In this document: piece by piece, positions 12,060 to 22,948 of the stretch
Numbering within the stretch: position 1 is the stretch's first letter
How the letters are laid out: each line of letters begins with the position of its first letter
Origin: Clarkia xantiana subsp. parviflora
Taxonomy: Eukaryota; Streptophyta; Magnoliopsida; Myrtales; Onagraceae
Length of the DNA stretch: 64,000 nt
NCBI GenBank assembly: GCA_036873135.1
Contig: JAPTYO010000011.1
Coordinates: forward strand, 20,160,747 to 20,224,746
Reading direction: 5' to 3'
Translations under genes and position numbers: made by a program
The notes under the pieces: generated by a model
Database searches by the model: none
What the model was told of the DNA's origin: nothing
Seen by the model: only the letters and a program-made list of their open reading frames with translations

Positions 12060-12743
12060 GAGGTGCTTCTGGACATGACGAACCGGGTCTCCCTCGCCAT
12101 CATACTTCTTAATCGTGGGGATACCCAGCCCTGGCGGGGCGAGGGTATCTATTAGTCGGGAACGAAGGGATGGGTGGATCGATCCCTCAGTTCCGACAGC
12201 AGCGGCTTCTGCTCTCCCATGCAGATGTTCACGATCTTCACCACTTGATCAGGGGTGATGGGACCATTAAGGGTAATGGTCCTATGCTGCACTGGTCCTG
12301 GACCATCGACCACAAATCGCTCTGGCTGAGCGGGCTCCTTAGCCTGGTCCCGGCTCCGGGGCTAGACCTCCTGTACATTCTAAACCTCTGCTGGTGGGGG
12401 CACTTCCTCTTCTAGTAGGGGCACCTCCTCTTGCCTCCTCGCAGCCTCTCTCCGATCTAAGAGAGCCTCCACGGCCGCCAGAAACATCGGCATGGCCTCC
12501 GCCACAGCCCTCGTCAGGTCCGCATTTGGAGGAGCCTCCTGCTCCCTATTCCCCTGGTGTTGAGCAGCAGTATCTTCAGGAGCTTCATTATGCCCCCCCT
12601 GTCCGGGAGACCTCAGCAGGGAGATTCTGGTCCTCAACGCGTTCCGGTGGTGAATTCAGAGTCGTACCAGCAGGATGACGGGAACCACCAGATTGTCCTT
12701 GTCTTCTTTGCTTGCCAGCCGCCATTGAACGAGTAGAAGGCAT
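12060..12743 (-). pseudogene. N-terminal Gag of Gypsy B, frameshifted
   Basis: The likely start is ATG at 12743 (MPSTRS) or 12725 (MAAGKQRR), by comparison with the Gypsy C gag start at 51611. The segment is Pro/Glu-rich and includes ALLDRREAARR near 12450. Its frame ends at 12380 with a stop. A frameshift near 12150 is also needed to reach the capsid frame below 12059, since the RSTHPFVP motif ends there in stops. The N-terminal part of Tat Gag has no known enzymatic motif. Confidence 0.75.
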
Positions 12744-12760
12744 ATCAGCTTTTTGTCACG

Positions 12761-12779
12761 TTCCCACAGACGGCGCCAA
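12761..12779 (-). other. Primer-binding site of Gypsy B
   Basis: Directly inside the 5' LTR, the minus strand reads TTGGCGCCGTCTGTGGGAA. The same site starts Gypsy C (51557) and, with small changes, F (23785) and E (35841). The first bases, TGGCGCCGT, would pair with the 3' end of a tRNA ending ACGGCGCCA; the exact tRNA cannot be fixed by eye. Confidence 0.85.
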
Positions 12780-13516
12780 TGTTTGATCATGGTGGAACTC
12801 CGGTACGGTCTTGACGGCGATCCGAACTCCTTTGCTCCACGTAATCCTGCAAGAGGGGATAGAACGGGCGGTGACCCAGAATCCCTCCCCGATGCTTAAA
12901 TGAGTATCTCGTAAAAGGTGGCAAGCAGGAATCTCAAAGTGTGTATCTCAAAACGTAATATGATCTGAGGTAACCTCTGCCCTTTTATAGGCGAAGAGGT
13001 ACCTCAGTTACCTGGTGAACCGTTGGGGTGGTTAGCCCGTATTCCGCTTATCTCGGCCACGATCCCGCGTATCTCAGCCATGATCTCGCATATCTCGGCC
13101 ATGATCTCGCTTATCTCGGCCACGCCCCGCGTATCTCGGCCACGCTCTGTGTATCTCAACCACGCTCCGCGTATCTCGGCCACGCCCCGCGTATCTCGGC
13201 CTCAACCTCTGATAGCAAGTCCCGACTAATATCAAGGACTCCAGAGTTATCTCATTGTGTCACCGCTCGGGGCCCCTCGTCATTGTGACAGGGCCAATCA
13301 TTCTTAGGGATTCATCATCGGGGCCTACTTAAAGGCATCTCATCAGGAGCGTCCAGCTCGCCTATCGGGTCCGACTCTGTCGGGACCTCTCATCCTCGGG
13401 ACTCCCTACGTCGGGACCCTTCGCCGGGGTCATCCTGACCTCCATTTAGGGCCCAGTGGGCCTATTCACCGTTTCCTTACCGTTAAAGGGCCTAACGGCT
13501 ATAGAAGAACCCATCA
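12780..13516 (-). repeat. 5' LTR of Gypsy B
   Basis: 737 bp with TG and CA ends, adjoining the PBS on one side and the TSD CCCAC on the other. The TATA box on the minus strand is near 12983-12989. The GCGTATCTCGGCC tandem block (13035-13205) has fewer units than in the 3' LTR. I counted about 3% substitutions by eye outside the block. Confidence 0.92.
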
Positions 13517-13594
13517 CCCACCAGGGAAAGAGATCAGGAAGGAGAAGCCCATCTACGAAGAAGAAGCCCATCAACGGAAGAGAAGCCCACGACG
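13517..13594 (+). mobile_element. Family D solo LTR, part 2 of 3
   Basis: A 78-bp piece beginning with the duplicated CCCAC of Gypsy B and ending with the CGACG target of Copia-1. It is a series of GAAGCCCATC-like units and aligns with the late part of the D LTR around 63640-63710. Two separate retrotransposons thus landed within about 75 bp of each other in the same LTR. Confidence 0.75.
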
Positions 13595-13902
13595 TATTTA
13601 AAGATAAAACTTCATTATCATCAACCAGGTATTACAATCTGAAGTTACAATATATATACTCACTAAAACTAAGCTTACCAACTAGGATTAACCACTAAGC
13701 TACTAGCCGGGTGCACAATATGGTGCATGCACCATGTCATGCATCATGCACGTGTGTATGCACCATCTAACAATATCAAATACACCTGGTCCTAATTGCA
13801 ATGCATCATAGTCTTAAGTGTATTACATCATGAACCTAAATGTAGTGCATTAGTGTAAGTTGTCCCGAGGCATCATGTTATGCATCTTGTATACTTCTAT
13901 AT
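13595..13902 (-). repeat. 3' LTR of Copia-1
   Basis: It matches 41639-41946 with about ten differences by eye. In element orientation it starts TATAGAAG (or ATATAGAAG) and ends AATA, so it lacks the usual TG...CA ends. TA...TA ends are a known rare class, mostly in Copia elements. It contains GTGCATGCACCATG-type short palindromes near 13730. Confidence 0.88.
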
Positions 13903-13964
13903 TCTCCCATCCTTTTCTTCTTCTTCTTTTCTTTCTTGGAAGACATCCTTGATTCCATATAGCC
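13903..13964 (-). other. Purine tract of Copia-1
   Basis: On the minus strand the sequence just upstream of the LTR is a run of purines (AGAAAAGGATGGGAGAA, preceded by GAAGAAGAAG), the expected plus-strand primer. It fixes the LTR start at TATAGAAG or one base earlier. Confidence 0.75.
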
Positions 13965-14762
13965 TTAGGCTAAATGTTGTTTCTTCACCAATGCCTTGGT
14001 TAGCAAGTCAGCCACTTGATCCTTAGAAGAAACATAGTGAACACTAATCACCCCTGAATCGATATGATGTCTTGTGAAATGGCAATCCAATTCAATGTGT
14101 TTTGTACGCTCACGAAACATGGGATTATTTGCAATCTTCACAGCTGCTTCACTATCTGTGTGTATTGGGATGGGAAAGGATACTTGCAATCCAAGCTCCT
14201 TAAGAATTATGCTTACCCAAAGTGCCTCTTGAATGGCAACTCTTAGGCACCTATATTTAGCCTCAGCACTTGATAATGAAATGGTGTCTTGTTTCTTGAC
14301 CTTCCAACCTATCATAGCTGCCCCAAGCTTAACACAATAGGCACTCACTGACTTCCTACTGAATGGACAAGCAGCCCAATCTGAATCACAAAACAAGCTC
14401 AATTTGAGGTTGTTGTTAGAAGGGTAAATCAAACCTTGCCCTGGAGTGCCCTTGATGTATTTGATTACCCTTATGGCAGCATCATAATGAGACTTCTTAG
14501 GTTTGTCAACAAATTAACTAAGTCTTTGGACTGGGAAGCTAATGTATGGCCTTGTCGTGGTAAGATACAATAACTTACCAATCACCCTTCTATAAGAAGT
14601 GGCATCCTCCAAAAGCATATCATTATTGTTGGAGTTTGTGGCCTTGTCATACTCATGTGTAGTGAGTTTGAAATTGAATTCCATTGGAGTTTCAGCAGGT
14701 CTAGCAGCCCCTAGGCCAGCATCTTCATTGAGCTCCATGGCATACTTCCTTTGGTTGATCAC
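13965..14762 (-). pseudogene. RNase H and end of RT of Copia-1
   Basis: Two frames. 14514-14762 carries the end of RT (SYRRVIGKLLYLTTTRPYISF). 13965-14432 carries the Copia RNase H: FCDSDWAACP near 14390, the SLSSAEAKYR segment with its catalytic Glu, HTDSEAAVKIANN, and a DLLTKAL end. A stop and a frame change near 14440-14510 separate them. RNase H removes the RNA of the RNA/DNA hybrid during reverse transcription. Confidence 0.88.
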
Positions 14763-14777
14763 AAGTCCTTGATTTGA

Positions 14778-15761
14778 TCATGAAATCTCCAAACCCAAAA
14801 AATATCTCAAGTCTCCCAAATCTTTCAATTTGAAGTGTGTTTGAAGGGTACACTTCAATTGATTGATCATCTTGGCATTGGAACCAGTGATTAGGAGGTC
14901 ATCAACATATATGAGCAAAAACACTTTGCCATCACCTTGTATCTTGCTGAACAAGGAATGATATGAGGCACATTGCTTGTACCCATTCTTCATCAAGGTT
15001 TGGGTGAGTTTGATGTTCCATTGCCTTGATGCTTGTTTGAGACCATACAATGACTTAATAAGCTTGCACACACGTTTGGGAGACCCATCAAGAAACTTGG
15101 AAGGATCAAAACCTTGAGGGATGTCCATATACACCTCTTCATTTAGATTACCTTGAAAGAATGCATTATTCACATCCATGTGATACAATCCCCATGATTT
15201 GGCAGCTGCCAATGCTAAGACAATCCTTACTGTGTCCATCTTGACCACAGGTAAGAATGTCTCTTTGAAATCAGTCCCTTCAACTTGAGGGGATCCTTTG
15301 GCAACCAATCTTGCCTTGTATCTTTCAATGGATCCATCAGAGTTGTACTTGACTTTGAAAACCCATTTGCAACCAATTGATGATTTACCTTGAGGAAGCT
15401 CTACCAACTCCCATGTATTTTTGTCTTGAAGAGCTTGTATCTCCTCCTTCATTGCCAAAATCCAGTTAGGATCCTTAATTGCTTGCTTGTAAGTGCTTGG
15501 TTCCTTGATCTTGTCAATGGCAGCCAATAAACACTTGTATTGAGGACCCAAAGTGTCATAAGACACATAATTTTCCATGCCAAATGTGGCATTGGAACTT
15601 GGCCTGTTTTGTAGCTCAGCAATCCAGGCACTCCTCCTAAGAGGTGGTGGATGGAGTTGTGCAATTCTAACACTTCTCCTTAAAGGAGAAGGCTGTGGAG
15701 CATCTTCATCAATCGGTGGTTGAGGTATTGGAACCTCAATGGCAGGGTGATGTGTAGGAAT
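14778..15761 (-). pseudogene. Reverse transcriptase of Copia-1 with upstream linker
   Basis: A 266-codon frame (14778-15578) with the RVT_2 landmarks: WELVELPQG, KWVFKVKYNSDGS, ARLVAKG, the first catalytic Asp in YHMDVNNAF, SLYGLKQASRQW, and the YVDD box near 14905. The first part continues in another frame up to 15673. The Pro-rich linker between integrase and RT is cut at 15761 by the insertion of Gypsy E; it resumes at 36688. Confidence 0.9.
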
Positions 15762-16476
15762 TGTTAGGTTCTAAGTTTCAGGTCAACGGGCGGTCGACCT
15801 AAACCTTACTCCTCACTGGTGAAACTACGGGTTCGGTGCTTCTAAGTCCTGTCGTTCTGATCCGTGTCCTTCTGTCCTTCGCCTTCTCTTCTCCACGTGC
15901 CCTGCAAGAGGGGCAATACCAAGCACGGAGGGGGGGTGGTGCTTGATGTACCCTCTCTGATGCTTAAGTCAATACGTTTCTTAGAGAGATAAAACTTAGA
16001 GAGATGTCAGAGCTAAATTGTATGCTTAGCCAAGATGTTGAAATGAATGGTGGAATGGTTGTATTTATAGGCAACGGTGTCATTAAGGTGGCTTAATGAG
16101 ATCGTTAACATTTAAACACCATTAATTAGCCCTTAATCACGTAATTAAGACCCTAAAGCATGGAGAAAGTTGGCGGAAATAAACTGAGTATCGGAGTCGG
16201 GAAGCGGTGCCGGGGCCCTTGGGGGGAGAAAATCCGACCCCCAAGGGTAGGGGTTGGGTATGGCCACCCAACCCCTCCCTAGGGGAGATCGGGTGTGGCC
16301 ACCCGACCTCACCTAGGTGAGTCTGCCTCGGTCCGGACGAGTATTTTGGCCTCGTTCGGACCGTTGGCGTTTTTGCGGGGTGTTTGGGTCGAAGTTTCGA
16401 TTTACAATCATTAACGGGGTGATCAAAATAAAACGATTCGGAAGTCAACGGGTTCAAATTGGGCGTATATCCATCA
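15762..16476 (-). repeat. 3' LTR of Gypsy E
   Basis: 715 bp. In element orientation it starts TGATGGATATACGCCC and ends CCTAACA. The TATA box (minus strand) is at 16062-16069. It is shorter than the 5' LTR (750 bp) mainly because it lacks one 34-bp palindromic unit near 16290. About 1.3% other differences by eye. Confidence 0.92.
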
Positions 16477-17953
16477 CATGCCCCCGAGTCAGCCAATGGC
16501 CTGACCCTTGATTGACTCTATTTTAGGATGGTATGACACGCGCAATTTGAAATCGGGATTTTACCTTTTGTCGGAATCCTTACTTACCCATGAGTGTGTG
16601 TCTCTGACTCTGCCCCCTATCTTATAATATAGAGGAATTGCAAACGTCAGAATAGCACGGACACGTGTCCAAGCACGTATCCGTCTGAGATGGAAATAAT
16701 AAATCTAATACAGCCACGGACGTATACTCGGAAAATATACGCCCGCGGGGATGTAACATGAATACAGCTAAACGAGTCCATGCTTCAATTTCATGCCGGG
16801 ATAAGTCTAAGTGGAGAAAAAATTTAATTTTGGTCTAAAATTTTTCTAAGTATGGGATACTTAAAAATATACCCATGGGGTGTTAACTTGAGTGGAAATA
16901 TGCCTAACCATAGTCTAAGGGAGGTAAAGATGATAGTTTTCCTTTAACCCTTAGATCTCTTCTAATTTTAAATGGAGGGTTGTGATTATGTCACTTTAAA
17001 AAACCCTACACCTTTTCAATCATATAGAGGAGTAAAGAAATTACCTCACTTAGCCACCATTGTCATCTTTTTCTTTTTTCCTCACACTTGGAGACCAAGG
17101 GAGGAATTCTTGCACACCAAGGGAGAGGGGCCGGCCGAAATTCCGGTGGAGGACCAGGAATTCCGACCAGCAGCTCGGGCGAGGAAGGCCGGCAAGGCGT
17201 GGTGGCGCGACTCACGGCGAAGGCGGCGCAGACCTCGGCTCACGGCGGTGCTCGGCGAGGTCACGAAGCAGCAGCGACGTGGCGGGGACGTCGACGATGC
17301 GGAGGACGGCGATCGTGGTTCCGGCGAGTCCAGGCGGAGGCGGGATAGGTGAGCTCCGGCGCGGCTCTGTCCCGGCGGTGGCGAAGGGTGGTCTCCGGCG
17401 AGGGGCTGATTTCCGGCGACCTCAAAACTCGAATTCCGGACCCGTTTATCACATCGGGTCGGGTTTTCCAAAGGTCCAATCTTTTCCTTTCGTTTACCAT
17501 ATAAAATGTCAATACTTGGATTGCCGATATTCGATTGCCGATTCTTGATTGAATATGTGATTGCCGTAGATAACCGCCGATTTGGGAGAAAATTTTTTGG
17601 CCGGTCGTCCGGAGATAGTTTTTTGTCCGTTTAAACTATTCCCGTTTGAATTTGTCGCTGGGGCGCCATTTGTGTGTCGATTTCCGTTGAGGGGTGTAAT
17701 TGTAATTTTGCCCGGGAATTGATTTTCGGTTCGAGCAAAATTGCCCGATTTTATCGTTGGGGTGTCCTTGGCGCGTGTTTGTTACCTTTGTTGGATGCCC
17801 TTGAATTTTTGGTTGTTGTTTGTCGGGTGCCGGGGTATGCCCGGTCTTTCCGGAAATCTTCTTGTCTTGACACCTGTCATGCCGTGGCAGGTACTGTATT
17901 CGTGGTGGTGTCCCCGTACGCAAACTTTGCAAAGGCGTTATATCCTTCGAAGA
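16477..17953 (+). other. 3'-internal non-coding region of E, leader of the antisense gene
   Basis: The minus-strand sequence next to the LTR, GACTCGGGGGCATG, is the purine-tract region. From about 17090 to 17420 the plus strand is rich in CGGCG and resembles an untranslated leader; open frames here (for example 17060-17548) are biased-composition by-products. The same arrangement occurs in F (30798-32378) and in the second D copy (61500-63015). Confidence 0.55.
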
Positions 17954-20936
17954 ATGAGTAAGTTTCTCTTTCTTTCTATTCGTCGCATTGTTTTCTTTCC
18001 TGCTATTAGTTTGGTGTCGAATTCTGAGCCGTATACTGAGCCGGGGTGTTAGTCGGAGCCTGATTCAAGCTTGGAATTTCTCACTGCCTTTGACTTAGGT
18101 CTCGCTGCTTTGTCGGAGAACTACCTGACTAGGTCTGACTATAACGAGCATGTTACCTTAGGTGACATTTGTCCCTTAGATGAGCCTTTATATCCCTTCC
18201 TTTCTCCGCCAGACAGTGACAGAGCCCCCCAGGGGGAAGGTTGTTGTTTATCCTTCCCAGATTCGGTTTGGATTGCGGCTGCCTTATTGCGATGATCTTG
18301 TAGAATTGAGTAGATTCTTTAGGATCTCCCCTGTGAACCTTGCCCCTAGTGCTATCCGCGTCTGTAGGGGTGTCAATTCGTGCTATCGTGCGTGCTATCG
18401 TGCATGTCAGTGATGGTGTCGTGCTAAACTTACTGAACACGAACACGCACGATAAGCTTATCGTGCCACATTTTACAAACACGAACACGACACGGATGTT
18501 TTCGTGCGTGTTCTTGTCGTGCTATCGTGTTGTGAAGGATATTCAGTTGTATATCCATATACGAGACCTTTGAGCAAAAATAAAAATACTGAACTTCATA
18601 TATAAAAAAAACCATGAATTAATATGTTACCATTCATAAGTTATTAATATAGAGTTTACAAACACTAAATATTAAACCACTAATTGGATGTAATAGATAA
18701 GATTTGCTCAAAAAAAAAATTAAGATTTAGTCTTATTAGCACAACTTTATCGTGCTATCGTGCGTGTCGTGTTATGATACCCAAACACGAACACGGCACG
18801 AAAGTTATATCGTGTTAATCGTGTTCGTGCTATCGTGTTATCGTTCTGTTATATGCTACGGTTTTTTTCGTGCGTGTTTGTGTCGTGCTATTGTGTCGTG
18901 TCACAAATTGCCAGCCCTACGCGTCTGGGTGGGCTTCCGGGTGTTATGCCACTGGTACTCCTGGATGTATTCATTGGTCTTGTTCCGGTGCTTCTATCGA
19001 TTCCAGTATCAGAGGAAGGTAGGCTTCGCGAGTTTTGTAACTCGCCATCCGTCCCTCAAAGATTCCCGATTTGCTGATTTCGGGTTGAGCGGGGTTGAGT
19101 GGGATACTTCTCTTTTGTTTCGTGGCCCGGAGCGATAACTCGGCGAGCCACTGGGCCAAACATTATTTCTTTATCACGGATCGATATGTTACCTGGCCAG
19201 TTTTGAATGAGGATCGGTCAGACGGCTGGCCTGCCTTTGGGGAGTTCTCTTCTGTGGACTTAGAGACTATGAAGACCATCTATGAGAGCCACATGACCCA
19301 GTCATACTGCCCCGTGTCCTTGGTGACCGAGACAGATCTTTATGAGGCAGGGATTAGTTTGACTCCTGACTCCGGGGGTTCGGTATGTTACTTAGTCTTC
19401 TCATCTACATTTATTTTCTGCTCTTCCCTTGTAGGTTGGTTTCACGGGAAAATGTATAACGTGCAGGCAGCTCCGGTCGATCTGAGCAAGAGGAGGGCTC
19501 CCTCCAGCTCTACTCCGAAGAAGTCCCCTATGCTTGGGAAGACTGCTGGGGCCTCTGGTATACTTCCTTCTCTTTTCCTCTTATGGTATACTTTTGTTTT
19601 TTCTTACGCCGTTTTCCTTGTATTGTTAGGGCACTCTTCTTTGGTGACCGAGAGAGTTGTCTCTGTGGGCAAGGGCTCTGGACCTTCTAAGTCCAAGTCA
19701 CGGAGGTCCGACTCTGAGGCCGGGGCCTCGGCTGTCAAGAAGAAGAAGGCTGCAGATCCTCCTCCCCCTGGTGTTCGTCCCCCGACCCTGTCTCGCGACA
19801 AAGAGATAGTGGTCGAAGAGGCACCTTCCCGAGCTGATAAAGGGAAGCGGCCTGTTGGTGATGGTGGAGTGGTCACTGGTTCTCCATCCCCTGTCCCCCA
19901 GCCGAGGGCACGGTCGTCAGGTTTGATCTTCTTTATGTCATTGATGCTTCTATGTTCGTATTTTTCTTTATCTTGGTTTGTTTAGTATAGGTGGGCCTCC
20001 GGCTTTGAGTCGGAAGGATGTTACGCGCCTTACTGACGAGGATATCGTTGGGTCTGAGTGGACTCCTTTTGCTGGGTTGAAGGAGTTCCACTTTGATAGC
20101 GGATCTTCCTTGCGCACCCCAGAGGTTGGCATCTGTGTGCTTCGCGGTGCCATCCCTCCTGGTGATCGTGCTGCTCAGCCTAAGTCTCCTAGGGAGACCC
20201 GGCGTTTCATTCAGGGTGTATTATCCCGTTATGTGCCTGTGAGTGGTGTCTCTCTTCCCCTTTTTACTTTCATGTGGTTGCTTTTCCAGTTACTCACCCC
20301 TTGTTAAATTTTTAGGGTATGTCTGACATGGTGAACATGTCGTCCCTTGTGCTTGAGCTGTCCGATGAGAAGAAGGCTCTTGAGGATAGCCAGGTATCCC
20401 TGAAGGCGGAGCTTGCCACTGCCACTGAGAAGGCTCGCCTGTCTGACCTGAAGATGCAGGAGCTTAGGGACCAAGTTTCTTTACTTGAGACTACCGTAGG
20501 TAGCTTGCGCTGTGAGGCTGAGGTCGCATCGTCGCTCCATTCTGAGGAGTTGAGGAAACTTGAGGCAAGGTGCCGGGCAGAGGAGAGAGCTGTTGCAGTA
20601 TCTGAGTACAAGGCTTCCTCTGCCTTTACTGCTGATTACAGTGTGCGGCTGACCCAGGAGATGAACCAGTTTGGCGAGTATCTTGTTGACCATATCTTTC
20701 GTATTGATCCCCAGTTTCCGGTCGGTGATCTGGGTGACTTTGGACCGTACGCTACTGGTTATATGGCTGTCCTTAGGGGTCAGGCTGCTGTTGCTGACGA
20801 GCCTGCCCCTGCACAGGTGGATGCTACACCTGTGGATATTGATACTTCGGACTCTTCCTCCTCTTCCTCTATCTCTGCTGGTGGTTCGTCCTCAGGGGGT
20901 CAGGACCGTGAGGACTCTCCAGAGGGCTCTGGTTGA
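17954..20936 (+). pseudogene. Antisense gene of Gypsy E, broken by a hAT MITE
   Basis: Homologue of the antisense gene in F. The likely start is at 17954; the first exon boundary is not resolved. From about 18070 comes the PTTG-like (Transposase_28) domain: LTRSDYNEHVTLGD, FGLRLPYCDDLVEL, FRISPVNLAPSA. It is interrupted by the MITE at 18365-18919 and continues with GFRVLCHWYSW, WAKHYFFITDRYVTW and DGWPAFGEF. GT-AG introns are visible near 19383-19434, 19558-19629, 19919-19986 and 20238-20316. The last exon (20319-20936) encodes a coiled coil (LVLELSDEKKALEDSQV), then an acidic Ser-rich tail. A frameshift near 18205 also damages it. Function unknown. Confidence 0.75.
18365..18919. mobile_element. 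hAT-like MITE, 555 bp, 8-bp TSD
   Basis: It starts TAGGGGTGTCAATTCGTG and ends with an imperfect inverted copy, CACAAATTGCCAGCCCTA. It is flanked by a perfect 8-bp repeat CGCGTCTG (18357-18364 and 18920-18927). The interior is full of subterminal CGTGCTATCGTG repeats in both orientations. An 8-bp duplication and such ends fit the hAT superfamily. There is no transposase. The matching position in F (about 30385) is an empty site. Confidence 0.9.
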
Positions 20937-22189
20937 TGTGCTGACATCTCTCTATCTTTGTATATATGGTTTTACTTTTCCTCCCCTTTGATGGGTTGAG
21001 TGTCTTTTGGGATTGCTGTACTTTGGATTTTGTGTTGCTTTCCTTCTTCGTATGGTATTGTTGGCAGTGTGTGGAACACTTGCCTTTTGATGGGTACTTC
21101 GTATGCTTCTGTATGTATTCCTTTGATCATGGACTCTTCCTTTTGTTGTGTTTTCCTTTACTTATCCTTCTTTTTTCCTTCACATCATACCTGCCATCTC
21201 ATCAAGGAAAAAATATTATGTGTTCTTTATACAACTTTACTTTGCCATTATTTTCTCATTGGATCCTTCTTAGTATGGTGCAATGATCTCTTCTGATACC
21301 CTTTGAATGGTGTGTATGATACTGTTAGACCAAAGATACGTTCTTGGTGGGCGTCGAATCTGTTCACGAGACAGGCTCTCGGAGGGCACTTAACGTTTCA
21401 CAGGATAGGCTCCCGGAGGGCACAAGTTAGACCAAAGATACGCTCCTGGTGGGCGTCGAATCTGGTAGTTTGAAATCTACCTCAAGATACGCTCTTGGGG
21501 GCGTCGAATCTGGTAGTTTGAAATCTACCTCAAGATACGCTCTTGGGGGCATCGAAGGTTGTAGTTTTTACAAACCACTCTCAAGATACGCTCTTGGGGG
21601 CGTCGAAATTCGTAGTTTTTGGAAACCACTCTCAAGATACGCTCTTGGGGGCGTCGAAGTTCATAGTTTTTGGAAACCACTCTCAAGATACGCTCTTGGG
21701 GGCGTCGAAGTTCGTAGTTTTTGGAAACCACTCTCAAGATACGCTCTTGGGGGCGTCGAAGGTCGTAGTATGAAAACTACTCTCAAGATACGCTCTTGGG
21801 GGCGTCGAAGGTCGTAGTATGAAAACTACTCTCAAGATACGCTCTTGGGGGCGTCGAAGGTCGTAGTATGAAAACTACTCTCAAGATACGCTCTTGGGGG
21901 CGTTGAGGGTGTTGCTGACTTGGAAGTCATATCTGTGTAAGGATAACATAATGATTGTATCACCACCTTCTTTGAAAGATACTTTTGAGTAACTTCTACT
22001 TCATTAGGAGCATTCATGCTTTATGTACACTTGGGGTGTCTTGGGTGGATCAAGATACCCTTTGGAGGAAATCAAAGATAGTTGTAGAGTCGGAGTAACT
22101 TCTTGAGTTCTCCTTCTCAAAAGTTGTTTTTGGAAAACTTAAAATGCTTGAACATGCTAAGTGTTGAATATGAAACTAAGGATATGGGG
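20937..22189. repeat. Non-coding region of E with about 50-bp tandem repeats
   Basis: From about 21325 to 21910, ten to eleven units share AAGATACGCTCTTGGGGGCG followed by TCGAA and a variable stretch (GTAGTTTTTGGAAACCACTC or similar). The same array, inverted, is in F at 27345-28025. The repeats give long repetitive open frames on both strands that are not genes. The rest of the interval shows no feature. Confidence 0.85.
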
Positions 22190-22948
22190 TGGTGAGTTTG
22201 TCTGTTGCCACGTACTCCCTTAGGCCTCCTTTGTAAATCATATCTTCCACTTCTATCTTCATCACCATGCAATCATTGGTTTGATGCCCCCAGGTCCCAT
22301 GGTACTCACACCAACCCTGTGCATCTCTTCCTAGGAAGGCCTTGCCCTCCTCTTTGCATGTGGGTAGCCCTTCCTTGAGGTACTTCTGAAAATTTCTTCT
22401 ATCTTCACTGTAAGAGGTGTGAATTTGAAGTTTACACCTCCTTCCAGTGTGTCAGTCTCTCTTCCTTCTTCCCATACTTCTTCCAGTTGCCCTATCTCTT
22501 TTGCGAACGCCTTGTCCAGTTTCTCTTTGAGGTCCCTCATTGTGCTTGTCATGACCACCTCATAGAGCCCTCCATATGCTTCAAATGAGGTTGGATGCAT
22601 GTTTCTAAGGAAGGCCCTTACGACCTCTCTTCTTGTGATGTCCATGCTTGCACCATAGCTGAAGAATCTCTCAAAGTAACTTGATATGGGCTCCCTTGGC
22701 ATTTGCTTGATGTCATCTATATATCGAAAACCCCTTTCAATGGATTCCCTTGTTCTCTTTCCTTCGGCACTCTCTGGCTGCCAGGGTATGCTTGTTACCC
22801 TTATAGCCTTACCTTTATGCTTCTTCTTAGCTAGTCCTTGAAAGAACTGCCTACTCAAGCTGAGTGCAATTCCCTTTTTCATCTTTCCCTGCCTTGGCCC
22901 TTTCATCACCTTCTCTTTATCTTGGATGGCCCCTGTCATGACCATAGC
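22190..22948 (-). pseudogene. Second gag domain of Gypsy E (3' part of the split gag-protease-gag gene)
   Basis: The frame 22331-22943 matches the C-terminal third of the F protein: LSRQFFQGLAKKKHK, RGFRYIDDIKQMPREPISS, SMDITRREVVRAFLRNMHP. A one-base shift near 22390 moves the last zinc-knuckle motif (C-x2-H-x4-H-x4-C, about 22265-22310) to another frame. The segment is separated from gag and protease (33241-35790) only by the insertion of F. Removing F and one TSD copy brings the two halves together in the same reading frame, which I checked by position. Confidence 0.85.

Larger units (their letters stand above)
2432..13516 (-). mobile_element. Gypsy B: full-length Tat-lineage Ty3/Gypsy element, inactivated
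   Basis: This 11,085-bp element has two LTRs (777 and 737 bp), a PBS, a purine tract and a perfect TSD CCCAC at 2427-2431 and 13517-13521. On the minus strand it runs 5' LTR, gag, aspartic protease, RT, RNase H, a second RNase H, integrase, tandem repeats, antisense gene, 3' LTR. Dual RNase H and an antisense gene are known features of the plant Tat lineage. Frameshifts and stops break gag and pol. It is inserted in the family D solo LTR. Confidence 0.93.

Noticed and set aside
17060..17548. Arg/Gly-rich open frames near the antisense leader of E (and 31414-31765 in F)
   Set aside because: GC-rich composition gives open frames on both strands. The matching regions in F and D do not conserve a protein.
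21449..21817. Repetitive open frame with units like SRYALGGVE, and its mirror at 27471-27767
   Set aside because: The tandem array lacks a bias for one frame, and the other strand is equally open. It is a by-product of repeat units.
21325..21910. Regularly spaced repeats resembling a CRISPR array
   Set aside because: The spacers are themselves repeated and the locus is inside a plant retrotransposon; there are no cas genes.
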